The notes below the pieces were generated by a model. The model was not told where the DNA came from and did not search any database. It worked only from the letters and a program-made list of their open reading frames with translations. Of a stretch of DNA of 56,604 bases, positions 10,201-21,037 are shown piece by piece. Origin of the DNA: Microthrixaceae bacterium (GTDB lineage: Bacteria; Actinomycetota; Acidimicrobiia; Acidimicrobiales; Microtrichaceae); contig JAOSKI010000011.1 in the NCBI GenBank assembly GCA_027493675.1, forward strand, positions 1 to 56,604, read 5' to 3'. A program made the position numbers and the translations under genes. Position 1 is the first letter of the stretch; each line of letters begins with the position of its first letter.

Positions 10201-11621
10201 GCGAAGTCCGTGCCCGGCACCTCGTACACGCGTGTCTGTGGGTCGCCGTCGTCCATCGCGGACGCTGCGTCGTTCCAGTAGCCGGGTAGCTCCTCGGGGC
10301 GTTGCAGGTTCCGATCCACGAACTCGCCGCGGAACAGTGCCCACTGGTTGGCCATGATCATCACGAGTAGGACTCCAGCCACCACTGTGTGCAACCTGGG
10401 CCGGCTCTGTGCGTACCGGGCGCCCACCGCCGCCACCGCGGCGGCCAACATGACAGCCAGGCCCAATGCGATCAGGGGGACAGCTCTCGGAGTGGACCTG
10501 AAGGCAAGCCCCGAGTCGGTACGCGTCCAAGCCTTGAACACCGCTCCTACAGGCGAGGGGGAGTCCCAGGGATGGGCGCCCACTCCCGCGAGCAGTCCCA
10601 CCGCGACAAGCGCCGCGAAGTACCCACGGTTGCGGAAGCGGGTGAAGAACCCTGCCAGGAGGGCGAGCCCGGGGATGGCGAAGCTCAACGCCAGCGCCGG
10701 AATCGACTGGACCATCCGCACAGCAGGCCGGATCCACGGACCCAAGGCATCGCGCCCGTAGAAGAACCAGTAGCCGAGTCCTCTCATCAGCTCCGTGGAG
10801 AGGGCTGCGTTGGCCACTGTGTGATACGTCTCGGTGTAGCGCAGGATCGGGATTCCGTAGGCCCCCTGCACAGCCAGGCCGGCGATCCACCACAGCGAGG
10901 TGATGGCCGTGAGGACGCCGATCCGCAGGCCGGCGCCCAATACCTGGCGCAGTGGGGCCTCACGGCTGAACCACACCGCGTGGACCATCCACAGCAGTGG
11001 GCCTGCCATCACGAGCAGGAGTGAGGTGGCGTTCACCCCGCCCACGGTGAGGGTGACGAGAGCGAACACCGCCGGCCAGCGCCAACCGCCACGGTGCACC
11101 GATCGTGAGACGAGCCCGATCAACCACGGCAGGCCTGCGAATGGCAGCAGGATCACCGAGATCCGCGCCCCGTAGTGCAGCAGGTAGGGCGATAGTGCGT
11201 AGGCGAACGACGCAACGGTGACTCCCGGGCCGACCCACCGCAACTCGCGCAACATGAAGCGCACACCCATCCCGGCGGCGAAGACGATGGTTGCCAACCA
11301 GAGGCGCTGGGCCACCCAGTCGGGTGCTCCGAGGGTGTCGAAGAACCAGTACCAAGGCCCCATGGGCCAGAGGTAGCCGATGTTCTGGTGGGTGACCGTG
11401 CCGAGGCCTATGTGGGTGTCCCACATCCACGGTGCCCTGCTCAAGAGGCGTGAGGGGTCGAGGTAGAGGTAGGTCTTGGTATCCGCGCCGACGACCCCCG
11501 GCGCGGTGAACAGCAACGGCACGTAGGAGACCACGGCCAGTGCCATGACCCCCACAGGGGGGAGGCGCTGCCATGCAGGCGCGCGGCCCGAGGCTTGTGA
11601 TGTGGGCTCGGGGTTGGACAT
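7219..11621 (-). CDS. aftD: Alpha-(1->3)-arabinofuranosyltransferase AftD-like (DUF3367), frame-shifted
   Basis: A very large membrane glycosyltransferase (about 1467 codons; mycobacterial AftD is about 1400). AftD-type enzymes are GT-C proteins that add arabinofuranose from decaprenyl-phosphoarabinose to arabinan outside the membrane. ATG 11619-11621 starts MSNPEPTSQASGR. The first loop has GADTKTYLYLDPSRLL, MWDTHIGLGTVTHQNIGYL and GPWYWFF, a strong AftD signature with the acidic loop residue, followed by about 11 helices. The extracellular part carries discoidin-like modules (ATRAFDGDPLTAWRVG and later ATSAIDGDPRLLGR), and the C-terminus has four more helices. Frame changes occur near 9345, 9290, 9180 and 8640. 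Arabinan itself is not proven for this organism, so the donor and acceptor are inferred from family. Confidence 0.85.
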
Positions 11622-11683
11622 GACCGCGTGGAATCTAATGGTTGGCCCGTGCAGCCCCGTCGATGCCCGCTCGGCGGGGACGA

Positions 11684-13029
11684 TCAGGAGCCGGGGTCGT
11701 CCACCACGATGTCGAAGGGCTCGATCAGCCATTCGGTGATGAGCGGCCCCTCTTCGGGGTCCTCGAAGCGCGCCGGAACCGATCCGTCACGAAGGAACGC
11801 CAACATCGCGGGGGTGTCGAGGTCGCCACGGGAGGCAGCCGAGCCGGTTGCCATGACCCCGGGGACGAGTGCTGTCAACGCGAGAAGAGCGGCGGCCCCA
11901 CGAACCGCGGCCACACCGGGCAACGCTCGCGCGAACCAGACCGCCAGACCGGCGAGGATGGGTGCGCTCAGCACGGCGTAGACGCGTGTCTCGTCGAGCG
12001 TGAGGAACACAGGGAGCAACGCCAGCCCCGCCAGCGCCGACAGACCCAAGGCGGCTCGCCGGGCCTGTCTGGACAAGCCCGAACGACGAGCACGCGTGGC
12101 GGCGAACCAGACGGCCGCCAGGATCACCAACCACAGCGGCCCCCACAGACTCCAGACCAGCGCGTCGGGCTGCTGCGTGTGGTGATCCCAGAAGGTCGCG
12201 ATCCCAGAGTCGATGTACTCGCTGCGCGGGACGTTGATGCGGATGTCGTGGATCCAGAACCACACCTGGGTCAACAAGCGGCCCGTGAGCACGCCGCCTA
12301 GCGCCACCGCGACGGAGACGGTGGCATCGGCGAACCAGCGCGGGGAACCGTCGTCTGCGGTCGCAGTGGTGCGGGCACCTCGTGTCGCAGGCGGATCCTC
12401 GACACTCGGCGCCTCGCGGGCATCTTCCTCACGTGGAAGCAGGATCCGCACGGCGGCCGCGATCGCGGCCATGAAGATCGCCTGTTCGGGGTGAGTGAGG
12501 CCTGCGAGCACCGCCAGTGCGAACTGGCTCAGACGGCGGCGGACCAGCACCATCGCCACACCACACATGGCCGTGAGGGGTCGGGTTGCCCCAACCACTG
12601 CATGGACACGGTCACCACAGGCGACGCAGCGAGCAGTACGGTCAGGTTGCGGGCCACAGCGTGCCCGAAGCGGTGCCGTGCAAGGCCGACCACGCCTGCC
12701 CACGTCACGAGTAGGACCAACAGATGCAGCCTCGCCACCTCGTGAGGCTTGGTGTGTCCTAGGACGGTCGCCAACGAGGGCATCGACAGGCTGGTGAGCA
12801 GGTAGTCACCAGGCAAGGTGACCGGGAACGGGTTCCTCCCTGGGTGCTCGGCGATATGGGCCATGAAACCGAGGTTCGGGGTGGCCCACAGCCCGTTGTG
12901 GAGCAGTGCCACCAACACCGAGACGGCCCACCAGGCCCACGAGCGCCACCAGGAAACCTGGCTCGGGTCTTCGACGGGTGCTTCTTCGTTGCCCACGGAC
13001 GCCTTCTGGGCGGACGCCGGTGAGTGCAT
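11684..13029 (-). CDS. Polytopic membrane protein, unrecognised (GT-C-like)
   Basis: About 448 codons, from ATG 13027-13029 (MHSPASAQKASVGNEEAP) to 11684, with a frame change near 12580. It has roughly ten hydrophobic segments, including WWAVSVLVALLHNGLWATP, LLVLLVTWAGVVGLA, FALAVLAGLTHPEQAIFMAA and VILAAVWFAATRA. Short outside-type loops include DIRINVPRSEYIDSG and the acidic end EWLIEPFDIVVDDPGS. The layout of short N-terminal helix, long loop with PGDYLLTSLSMP and many helices resembles GT-C glycosyltransferases, but no catalytic signature is certain. It follows AftD on the same strand side (63 bp from the AftD start) and may act on the same polymer. Function not assigned. Confidence 0.6.
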
Positions 13030-13036
13030 GACACCG

Positions 13037-13042
13037 ACGGTA
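13037..13042 (-). promoter_or_regulatory. -10 box TACCGT, leaderless promoter
   Basis: TACCGT on the minus strand, a 7-nt spacer (CGGTGTC) and then the ATG at 13029. It supports 13029 as the minus-strand start, and therefore argues against the overlapping plus-strand ATG at 13028. Confidence 0.5.
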
Positions 13043-13095
13043 CTGCCTGTGCGGTCCGGTTCTGGCCTATGGTCGTGTCTCGAAGGACCTGCCGT

Positions 13096-13141
13096 TGCTC
13101 CCGGACTACCGGTGCTCCCGGACAACCGATGCTCCCCAGAC
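13096..13141. repeat. 17-bp tandem repeat (about 2.7 units)
   Basis: TGCTCCCGGAC at 13096-13106 and 13113-13123, and TGCTCCCCAGAC at 13130-13141, spaced exactly 17 bp. The repeat lies at the start of the plus-strand membrane gene, between two divergent genes. It may be a coding repeat or operator-like sites; no partner protein is evident. Confidence 0.5.
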
Positions 13142-14900
13142 GAGGACCTGAGCTTGCCAGAGGAAGCAACCGACGACGCGCCGCAGCCCCCGACCGGAGC
13201 GGCACCCGTTGATCGCAGTGGAGCCGATCGGTTGCTCGGGGGCTTCGAATGGGCTGCGGCAGCGTCGCTGGGTGTCGCCTTCCTCGTCGGGGTGGTGGCG
13301 TCGGTGCGACAGGGATGGGTCCCGGTCTCCGACGACGCTCTCATCGTGCTGCACGTCATGGACGTGCCTTCGCATCCGCCTCTGATCGGAACGTACTCCC
13401 GCTTCGGTTGGTCGCATCCGGGGCCGGCGGAGTACTACTACCTCGCCCTCCCCTACAGGCTGTTCGCATCTTCGCCTGCAGGGCTGATGGTCGGGACGCT
13501 GGTGTTGAGCTTCGGCGGCACGCTGTGGGCATGGCTGGTGGCGAGGCGATCCAGTCGCCTGGCCGGGGCCCTTGTCCTGGCGGCCATGACCCTCGTGATG
13601 CTCGGACGGGATGCGATCGACCTGCGGGATCCGTGGAACCCCTACGTGGGGGTCATGCTCACCGGGACGCTGATGGTCATCGCGTGGGCAGCGGCCGAAG
13701 GGCGACCAGGTTCGGTGTTCGCACTCCTGCCTCTCGGATCGTTCCTGGTGCAGGCCCACGCCGGATATGCGCCGATCGTGGTCGCCCTCACGGGAGTGGT
13801 CGTGGTCGTAGCCGTTCGTTCGAAGCAGGCGTTCCCGTTTCGGGCGGCTCTGGGCGGCATGGGGCTCGGTTTCCTGATGTGGCTCCCGCCGCTGCTCCAG
13901 CGGTTCACCGGAGATCCGTGGAATCTCTGGGAGGTCGCCTTCTCCGCATACAGTGAAGGTTCGCCGGCCGGCTACTCCACGGCGACGCAGGTGCTGTTCG
14001 CCGCACTCGCGGTGCCCCCGACCTGGCTCGGCCGTCATCTACCGCTGCTCGCGGAGGGAGTCGACCCGAGCTGGACGGTTCCACTGCTGGGGATCGCCCC
14101 GGTTTCGGCGGCCACCGTGGTCACGATCCGCAGAGACCGTGCGAAGGCGCCCTTGATGCTGGTGTGCGCCGCCGCGATGGCGGGATACGTCATGGCTGTC
14201 TCCCGCATCGCGGGACCGGTACACGAGTACCTGTTCTCGGGACTCGGGGTGACCGCAGCGCTTGTGGTGGCGCTGAGCACCTGGGTCCTGCTGGACACGT
14301 TCTGCGGTGCCGAGGTCCAGCGCCGGTGCGCTCTGGTGTGCCTCGGCATCGTCGTGGTTGCGAGCATCCCGGTGGCGGTGGCGCAGTGGGGTGCGGAGTA
14401 TCCGTATCCCAGCTCGGCCAACGGGGTCGGCGCCATCGCCGAGGACCTGATCTCCGACGCGGCCGACGAGGCGGTCTACATAGAGGCGGTGCCCGAGTTC
14501 ACCGCGTACGCAGCGCTTCCCGGATTCGTGTTGGCTCTGGAGGAAGCCGGTGTCGACGTGGCGGTACCGAAGGATGCCGCCAGGGAGTTCGGTGAGCACC
14601 GAACGGCTGGACCTCAAGGGCGCACTCGATACCTGGTTGCCTTCCCTGGAATGGTCCCCTCCTACCTCGATGACGGCTGGAGGCTGGTCGGTGAGTACGA
14701 CCCCCTTCCCGCCGACGTCAGCGCGAGCGTCGCTGCTCTCGACGCCGAGTTCAAGGAGCTGCTCGAGCAGCGCGCTGAGTTGACCGAGGAGGGTCTCGAC
14801 ACCTCCGAGGTCTCGGAACGCATCGAGGAGAACCGCGACAAGTCCTACGACCTGCGTGCTGAGAGGTTCCCCGTGGCCGTACTGAGGGGCACCCGAATGA
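13112..14900 (+). CDS. Polytopic GT-C-like membrane protein
   Basis: A membrane protein of roughly 590 residues with an N-terminal Pro/Asp-rich segment (EEATDDAPQPPTGAAPVDR), then about ten helices and an extracytoplasmic domain ending in an E/R-rich stretch (LDTSEVSERIEENRDKSYDL). The first outside loop reads SDDALIVLHVMDVPSHPPL and YSRFGWSHPGPAEYYYLALP; the paired acidic residues and the G-x-W-x-H-P-G-P motif resemble GT39/PMT-like GT-C glycosyltransferases using polyprenyl-phosphate sugars. The start is uncertain: ATG 13028 is in frame but overlaps the divergent ATG; GTG 13112 and TTG 13154 are later choices. As read, no stop separates it from the acyltransferase; a single indel near 14893 would place TGA at 14898-14900 over the ATG 14897. 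Sugar unknown. Confidence 0.65.
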
Positions 14901-16013
14901 CCACTGGAGCTTCGGGAGCAGCCTCGGACACCTCACAGCCGCGGAGGCTGGGTCCCAGCCCGACGCTCGACGGCTTGCGGGGAGTTGCGATCATCGCTGT
15001 GCTGGGGACGCACGTGATCTTCCTCGACAGCGGATCACCGACATGGTCGCTCCGGGGCGGCTTCCTCGGAGTGGACCTGTTTCTCGGCCTCTCAGCCTTC
15101 CTGATTGGCGCCGTGCTCCTGCGGGAACTGGATATCCGTTCGGCAGCCGAGGGTGCCCCTGGTATCGATGCTCGTTCGTTCGCGCGGCGGAGGCTCCGGC
15201 GCCTGTACCCACCTCTGATGCTGCTGCTGGTCGTTTCGGGTGTGGTCGCGGTGGTGTTCCTCGACAAGGATGCAGCGGAGCGGATCCACCAGAGCCTTCC
15301 GGTGGTCGCATCGCTCGCGAACTGGCAGCGCAGCTGGGGGAACCCCTTGCCTTTCGAGCTGGTCCACCTGTGGTCGTTGTCCCTGGAGGCGCAGTTCTAC
15401 CTGCTGATGGCGCTCGGGTTCTGGTTCGGGCGCAGGCACCTCGACGGGCGCCGTCCGGTGCTGGTACTGCTGGTGGCTTCGGCCGGTGTCTGGATCTGGA
15501 GGCTCTGGCTCTACGACAAGGGTGTGGATCCGGCCGACCTGTACGAGCACACCGGCTACACGCGCCGACGCGATGCTCCTCGGAGTCGCCGCCGCGATCG
15601 CATGGCGCAACCGGCTGCTGGCGGATCGGGCCGTGCAGCTCCTGGCCGTGGTGGCTGGGGCGTTCCTGGTGCTGGCGATGGTGCTCACAGATGTCGATTC
15701 GCCGTGGTTGTACCAGGGTGGGTTCACCCTGGTGGCGGCCGCCTCGGCGCTGGTGGTGATGGCCGCGGCCACGGGTCCCGGTCCTGTCGCGACGGTCGGT
15801 GGTTGGGCGCCAATGCGCTGGGTGGGGGAGATCTCGTACTCCCTCTACCTCTGGCACTTGCCGATCTACATTTGGACCGTAAACCTGTTGGGAGACGATG
15901 CGCCGCTGCTCGCAAAGGCCGGCCTGGCAGTGCCTGCGTCGGTGTTGGCCGGCTGGCTGTCCTACAGCTTCGTGGAGCGGCGGACCCTGGCCGCGTGGAG
16001 ACGTGGGACCTGA
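14897..16013 (+). CDS. Acyltransferase 3 family membrane protein (OafA/YrhL-like)
   Basis: A membrane O-acyltransferase expected to acylate an envelope glycan. It opens at ATG 14897 (MTTGASGAASDTS). The family motif is LDGLRGVAIIAVLGTHVIF, with the RGGFLGVDLFLGLSAFLI second helix, the basic loop FARRRLRRLYPPL, the acidic-His segment ELVHLWSLSLEAQFYLL, and near the C-terminus WVGEISYSLYLWHLPIYIW. About ten helices are present; no SGNH domain is attached. One frame change near 15565 splits it, after which it reads LLGVAAAIAWRNRLL. As sequenced it is in frame with the upstream membrane protein, which is either a real fusion or a missed stop. Confidence 0.8.
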
Positions 16014-16040
16014 GAACACCCACCGGGAACCGCGGTGGGC

Positions 16041-17838
16041 CTACGGGCCCTCCACCGGGCAGATGAGGGTTCCCTGCGGTGCGCTGACCCGGTACGGGAC
16101 CATCGCGGGTGTCCCCACGGCGGCATCTTCGGGTAGCGACAGCGTGCCGCCGCCGGCTGGGATGCCGAGTGGGAAGCCGGGGTCGCTGAAGCGACCGAGC
16201 AGCAGCGTCGTGTCCTGTTCGGTCCCCCTGGGGAGCACGACCTGCACGCTGGCCCCGGGGAACACCTCGGTGTCGGTGCCGCACCCTCTGGCACCGACCT
16301 GAGGCACGTCCGCGGTGGAGGCCAACGCGTCCGCGATCCCCAGGTTGGAGAGGAGGAGCTTGTCGGCCTCTCTACGCTGCTCGGGTCTCCCGCCGATGTC
16401 GGATCGATCGGCGCCGGCCAACGGCGAGCCGACGTCCGCGACGGCCTCGAGGTACTCCCGTGCGGAAACGGGTACGTAGGACAACGGCCCGATGACAGCG
16501 TCGGCGGGCATGCGGTCATGGCCGAGAGCCTCCGCGGCGTAGATGTTCGAGCGAAGTCCCGGTGCTGCATCTGCCACCTGGGTGGCCCAGTCGCATCCCG
16601 TCTGTGAGCCGGATGGCACCCGCTGCCAGGAGCACCGCCGCCACCGTGACGATTGCCGGCGAGGAGATCCGCGTCCGGAAGTCGTCGAGCGAGGCGCGGG
16701 CCGCCATGGGTCTGGCCGTACCGTCCTGGTCTGATCGCCTGCCGGAATCGCCGGCACCTCGTGTGGCGCCTGCCAGCGCCACTGCAGCCAACACGAGGTA
16801 CGCGCCGACGGTCCACCCGTAGCGCAGCTCGTCGGGTGGTATTGGCACGACGGTGTCCTGGCGCGTGAGCGATGTCAGAGTGGCGAAGGCAAGTGCAGCG
16901 AACAGCGCCCCTGCCACCCTCGGATCGATGCTCCGGCGCCTGATCGTGACCGCCACCACGCCCGCCACGAGCGCGGCGGCCAGCATGACACCCAGTGGCT
17001 TCCAGCCGGCGGCCACTGCGGTAGCCCCAGCGAGCAGCATCCGCAGCGCGTAGGGGACCACCGCGGCCATGTCGGTGGAGATCTCGTTCGCATCACGGTG
17101 CCCCACCCACCAGATGGCCCACAGGAGCGTCGGTGCTCCCCATGCGATCCACTGGCGGACGGGAGCCCTCCGCAACAGCAGTTCCACAGCCACAGCCGCC
17201 GCTGTCATCACCCCGAGGCCACTGGTTGCGAGAGCCAGGCTCATCCACAGAGCGATCGCCACCAAGTCCGCGCGCGAAGCGGGATCGGCGCCAGAGCCGG
17301 TGGGTTCGTCGCGCTTCGTTCGGAGTCGGTCCAGGTGCCACCAGATCGCGAGCAGGGCGGCGATCGGCAGGGAGAAGTTCATCAGGAAGGGGAACATGAC
17401 GTTGCTGGCGCCTGAGCTGTTCCACATCACCGCTGTCACAGCGAGGGTGGCCAGAACCGGGCCCACCCACGACATCGTCCACCTGGCCACCTGGAAGCCC
17501 AGGACCACAAGGCTCAGCAGCCCGGCGAGACGATACGGCAGGTAGGACTCCACCCCTGCGGTGTGGAACAGCAACTGGTAGATGCCGGCCGGCACCAACG
17601 TGAGGTGGCCGTTGAACGCCTCGGTGAGGTTCCCGGAGTGGTAGCCGGCCAGGATGTTCCAGTCATCGCTGAAGAACCACAGCCGGCGTCCTATCCAGGC
17701 TGCGGCCATCACCAGCACGACGGTGGGTACGAACGGGGCGAGCAGCGCCCACGATGAGACTGCGGCGGTAGTCGACTGGTAACCGGATGCCGTCTCGTCG
17801 GTCGTGGTGGAGTCGACGGCGTAGCGCGGGGGTCCCAC
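16041..17838 (-). CDS. Polytopic GT-C-like glycosyltransferase
   Basis: A membrane protein of about 600 residues. GTG 17836-17838 begins MGPPRYAVDSTTTDETASG. The first outside loop contains RRLWFFSDDWNILAGYHSGN, the acidic pair typical of GT-C enzymes, then NGHLTLVPAGIYQLLF. About ten helices follow, then a C-terminal extracytoplasmic domain (NIYAAEALGHDRMPADAVIG and FPGASVQVVLPRGTEQDTTL) with two cysteines flanking it (GCDWATQ and CPVEGP at the very end). One frame change near 16610. It converges with the acyltransferase gene (27 bp apart) and diverges from the next GT39-like gene. A TAACCT box sits 9 nt before the start. Donor and acceptor unknown. Confidence 0.65.
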
Positions 17839-17877
17839 GAGCGTGCGAGGTTATCCAAGGTCGGGGGTGGGTTCGTC

Positions 17878-17883
17878 TATTGT
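17878..17883 (+). promoter_or_regulatory. -10 box TATTGT, leaderless promoter
   Basis: TATTGT, 6-nt spacer CAGCGG, then GTG 17890. No ribosome-binding site. It fits a leaderless transcript for the GT39-like gene. Confidence 0.55.
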
Positions 17884-17889
17884 CAGCGG

Positions 17890-19286
17890 GTGCCAGTGGA
17901 TTCCCGAGCCCCCAGCCTGCGCATCGGCAGGTCCCTGGTCGGTGTGGGTCTGCTTGCGTTCGTTGTCCGTGCCGCCTGGGTCATGGCGTTCGCGAAGATC
18001 CCCGGTGGAGGGATCATCAGCGATCCGGTGCTGTATCACGCGTACGGCCAGAGGATCGCCGAGGGTCAGGGCTACATGTCCTACTGGGGGTTCCCGACCA
18101 GCTACTACCCGCCGGGTTACCCGTTCTTCCTCGGGGGATCTACAGGGTCCTAACCGCCCTCGGTCTGCGCGACTGGACCGTCGGCGTGGTCGGGCTCACT
18201 CAGGCGGTTCTGTGGGCCCCGCGGCGGTCGCGGTGGCTCTCACAGCCCGCTGGGCCTTCGGGTCCGCGCGGTCCGGCGTGGCAGCGGGACTGGTCATCGC
18301 GCTGTGGCCGAACCTGATCTCCTACGCCGGCGCATGGCTGTCGGAATCGCTGTTCGTGTTCCTCGTCGCACTCGGTGTGGCGGCGGTCACCTTCACCGCC
18401 AGGTGTGCCGCGGACGACCGACGCTCGCTGTGGGGTACGGCTCTCACAGCCGTCGCATTCGCTGCCGCCACGATGGTGAGGCCGCAGGTCCTGGTCGGTC
18501 TTCCGTTCGTGGCGGTTGCCTGGCTCTGGGCAGGGGTCGGATGGAGGCGGACCGTCGCACTCGCCGCCTCGGTCACTTTGACGTTGGGGGCGTTCGTGGT
18601 TCCTTGGGCTGTTCGCAACCAGCACGCCCTCGGCTCCCCGGTGTTCATCTCGACCAACGGCGGGGACAACCTCTGCATCGGCTTCCATCCGGGAGCCCTC
18701 GGTGGCTTCGCGGTCGACGAGTACTGCGAGACGGGTGAAGGGCGCATAGACGGTCCGGCCGGGGAGATCCGGCGCAACGCCGAGGCCAGGCAGCTGGCAC
18801 TCGATCACATTCGAGCCGAGCCTCTGTCACTGCCTTGGTTGAGCATGCGCAAGCTGTTCTGGACCTATCGCACCGACGACGACGGGCTTCGAGGCAATGA
18901 GTCCTATGGCCCCACAGGGCTGTTCGGCAACCCTTGGCGAACCTGTGGGTGGGGGTGACCGCCGTGGGCTACGGAATCATCATGCTCGGTGCGGTGGCAG
19001 GCGTGGTGCTGTCGTGGCGATCGGCTTGGGAGCGACGGGACCCTGCGGTGCTGTCGCTGTACGGTATCGCCCTCGCGGGAGGGTTCCTCGTGCCGATGAT
19101 GTTCTTCGGCGATCCTCGGTTCAAGGTGGGGACCACTCCGCTGTTCGCGGTGTTCGCCGGGCTCGCCTTTGCGGCGCTGTGGAGACGAGTAGCACCGTCA
19201 TCGAGAGAGTTCGGGGGTCGGTCGCACCACAGGGTGATGAGGGGTCATCGGAGGTGCCGCGGGCCAGCGGAGCGACCTGTGGGTGA
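17890..19286 (+). CDS. GT39-family (PMT_2-like) membrane glycosyltransferase, frame-shifted
   Basis: A GT-C membrane glycosyltransferase of the ArnT/PMT superfamily that would use a polyprenyl-phosphate sugar outside the membrane. GTG 17890 starts MPVDSRAPSLRIGRSLVG. The first loop has ISDPVLYHAYGQRIAEGQGY and SYYPPGYPFFLGG; the D...Y...A..i..G and PPGYP motifs define the family. Later segments are LVIALWPNLISYAGAWLSES, TMVRPQVLVGLPF and an outside loop STNGGDNLCIGFHPGA. Frame changes lie near 18150, 18935 and about 19200; the last is inferred because the frame otherwise runs into the next gene, whereas a neighbouring frame ends at TGA 19284-19286, overlapping the next GTG. Sugar unknown. Confidence 0.7.
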
Positions 19287-20975
19287 CGCATCGGGACCGG
19301 ATGTCGATGCCGCCAACGAGGCCATCGATGGCCGATGGCCGCTGGACCGTATGGACATCGCCGCACTGTCGATCGTCACCTTCGTGCTCGTGCTTCCGCT
19401 GTGGGGGCTCATGTTCTATCAGGGCCCTCCCATGGAGGAGGGCTTCATGCTGGTCTTCCCGGAGCAGATCCTGGAGGGGGCGGTCCCACACCGTGACTTC
19501 CTGCATCTGTACGGTCCCGGCTCCATATACATGCTGGCAGCTGTCTACAAGCTCTTCGGGACCAGCATCTACACCGAGCGCCTGGTCGGCTTCCTCCAGC
19601 TGTCCACGGTTGCCTATGCCACGTGGTTCCTGCTGCGACCCTTCGGGCGCCGGATAGCCACCTCAGGTGCGGTCCTGGGTTCGGTCATCCTCCTGATGCC
19701 CCTCGGCTATGCGGCAATGGCGTGGAACGGGGCGCTGGCACTGGGCCTCGCCTCACTGGCGGTGGCGGCCACAGCGGGGCGCCGGCCTCCCGGTCGGGGT
19801 CAACGCAACCTCCTTCTCGCAGCGGGTGCCCTGTCAGGCATGGCCCTGTTGTTCAGGCCGGACATGATCCTCGCTGTGGGGCTCGGGCTGGGCGCCTGGT
19901 GGTTCCAGATGCCCTAGCGGTAGGCGCTCGCCGTTGCTGTGGGGCGCAGGAACGGTCCTGGCGCTCTACGTGCCCCACATGCTGCGCTCAGGTATCACCG
20001 AATCCTTCCGGGGGATGTTCATCGAGCCGGTCTTCGACCTGCGTGCCGGGCGAGCGCTGCCGATCCCGCCGAGTTGGGATGAGATCGACGGCTTCCTGCA
20101 ACGCGCGGGCGCATTGCGAACCAGCGGCTGGCCGCTGCCGATGCCCTGCGCTCTCCCAGCAGATCCACCTCTGGTTCTGGTTGGTGCCCCTCTCGATCAT
20201 CCTCATCGTGTTCGCCGCTTGGCGACTGAAGCGCAGGGAGCCAGGGTCCCGCCGCGCGACCGTTTTCTGGCCGGCGGTGCTCTTCGGCGCCGCGCTGTTG
20301 CAGCAGTCCCTGCAACGCCCCGACACCACGCATCTCGCATGGGTCACAGGCGTCACCTTCCCTGGCGATCGCGGCGGTGGTGGTGCTGCTCGAAGAGCAT
20401 GCGCCGAAGCTCACACCGCTTCGGCGTTTCGTGGTTGCAACGTCATCGATGGCGGTGATCCTCGTTGTTGTCATCCCCTTCTACCCGGTGCGCAGCTACA
20501 TCGACATGGCAGGACAGACCTTCGGTATCAACCGCTTCGAAGCCCGATCACCAACGACGGTCGCGTGTTCCCATTCAGGTCGCCCGAGGCCGCCGCCGAC
20601 GCGCAGGCGGTCGTCGATGAGCCCGACCGGCTTGCCGACCCGGGTGATTCGCTCATCACGGGCCCCACTGACCCTGTCCCCACCAACTACAACGATTCCT
20701 TCTTCTACCACCTGTTTCCTGAGCTCGAGGTCGGTACCCGATACATCGAGATGGATCCTGGGCTCGCGGATGTCGAAGGCAGCGGACTCGCGCAGGAGGT
20801 CGCCGAGGCCGACTGGCTGATCCTGTCCAACTCTGCTGCTGCATGGACTGAACCCAATGAGTCCGCCGAATCCCGATCCCAGGACGCGAACGAGGTCGTC
20901 GCGGAGGTGTTCTGCCCCGCGTTGGTAACCGACAGCTTCGAGCTGTGGGGCCGATGCGATCGGCTGGAACGATGA
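19279..20975 (+). CDS. Membrane glycosyltransferase (GT39/GT-C-like), multiply frame-shifted
   Basis: A polytopic protein starting near GTG 19279 (VGDASGPDVDAANEAIDG). The first outside loop reads GPPMEEGFMLVFPEQILEGA and VPHRDFLHLYGPGSIYMLA; the acidic pair and D-F-..YGPG are GT-C-like. Helices include MDIAALSIVTFVLVLPLWGL and GAVLGSVILLMPLGYAAMA. The remainder is in three more frames: MLRSGITESFRGMFIEPVFD, IHLWFWLVPLSIILIVFAAW, then RRFVVATSSMAVILVVVIPF and a C-terminal periplasmic domain DSFFYHLFPELEVGTRYIEM. Frame changes near 19915, 20150, 20370 and 20560, the densest in the window. It overlaps the previous gene by 8 bp. Confidence 0.6.
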
Positions 20976-21025
20976 GGGGCCTGTTCGGTGTCCGGAGGGT
21001 CTACGGCCCGGCGTCGTGCGACCGG

Positions 21026-21031
21026 TATTCT
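21026..21031 (+). promoter_or_regulatory. -10 box TATTCT, leaderless promoter
   Basis: TATTCT, 6-nt spacer GCGTCG, then ATG 21038. Suggests that the Ppm1-like gene has its own leaderless promoter despite lying 62 bp behind the preceding gene. Confidence 0.55.
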
Positions 21032-21037
21032 GCGTCG

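Noticed and set aside
12818..16066. One 1082-residue protein
   Set aside because: It begins upstream, inside the divergent gene, and joins two full families (GT-C-like and acyltransferase 3) with an ATGA at the junction; two genes with a missed stop are more likely.
19279..20975. Decayed pseudogene
   Set aside because: The four frame changes resemble those in essential genes elsewhere in the window, and each segment stays well conserved in hydrophobicity and loops, so sequence error is preferred.
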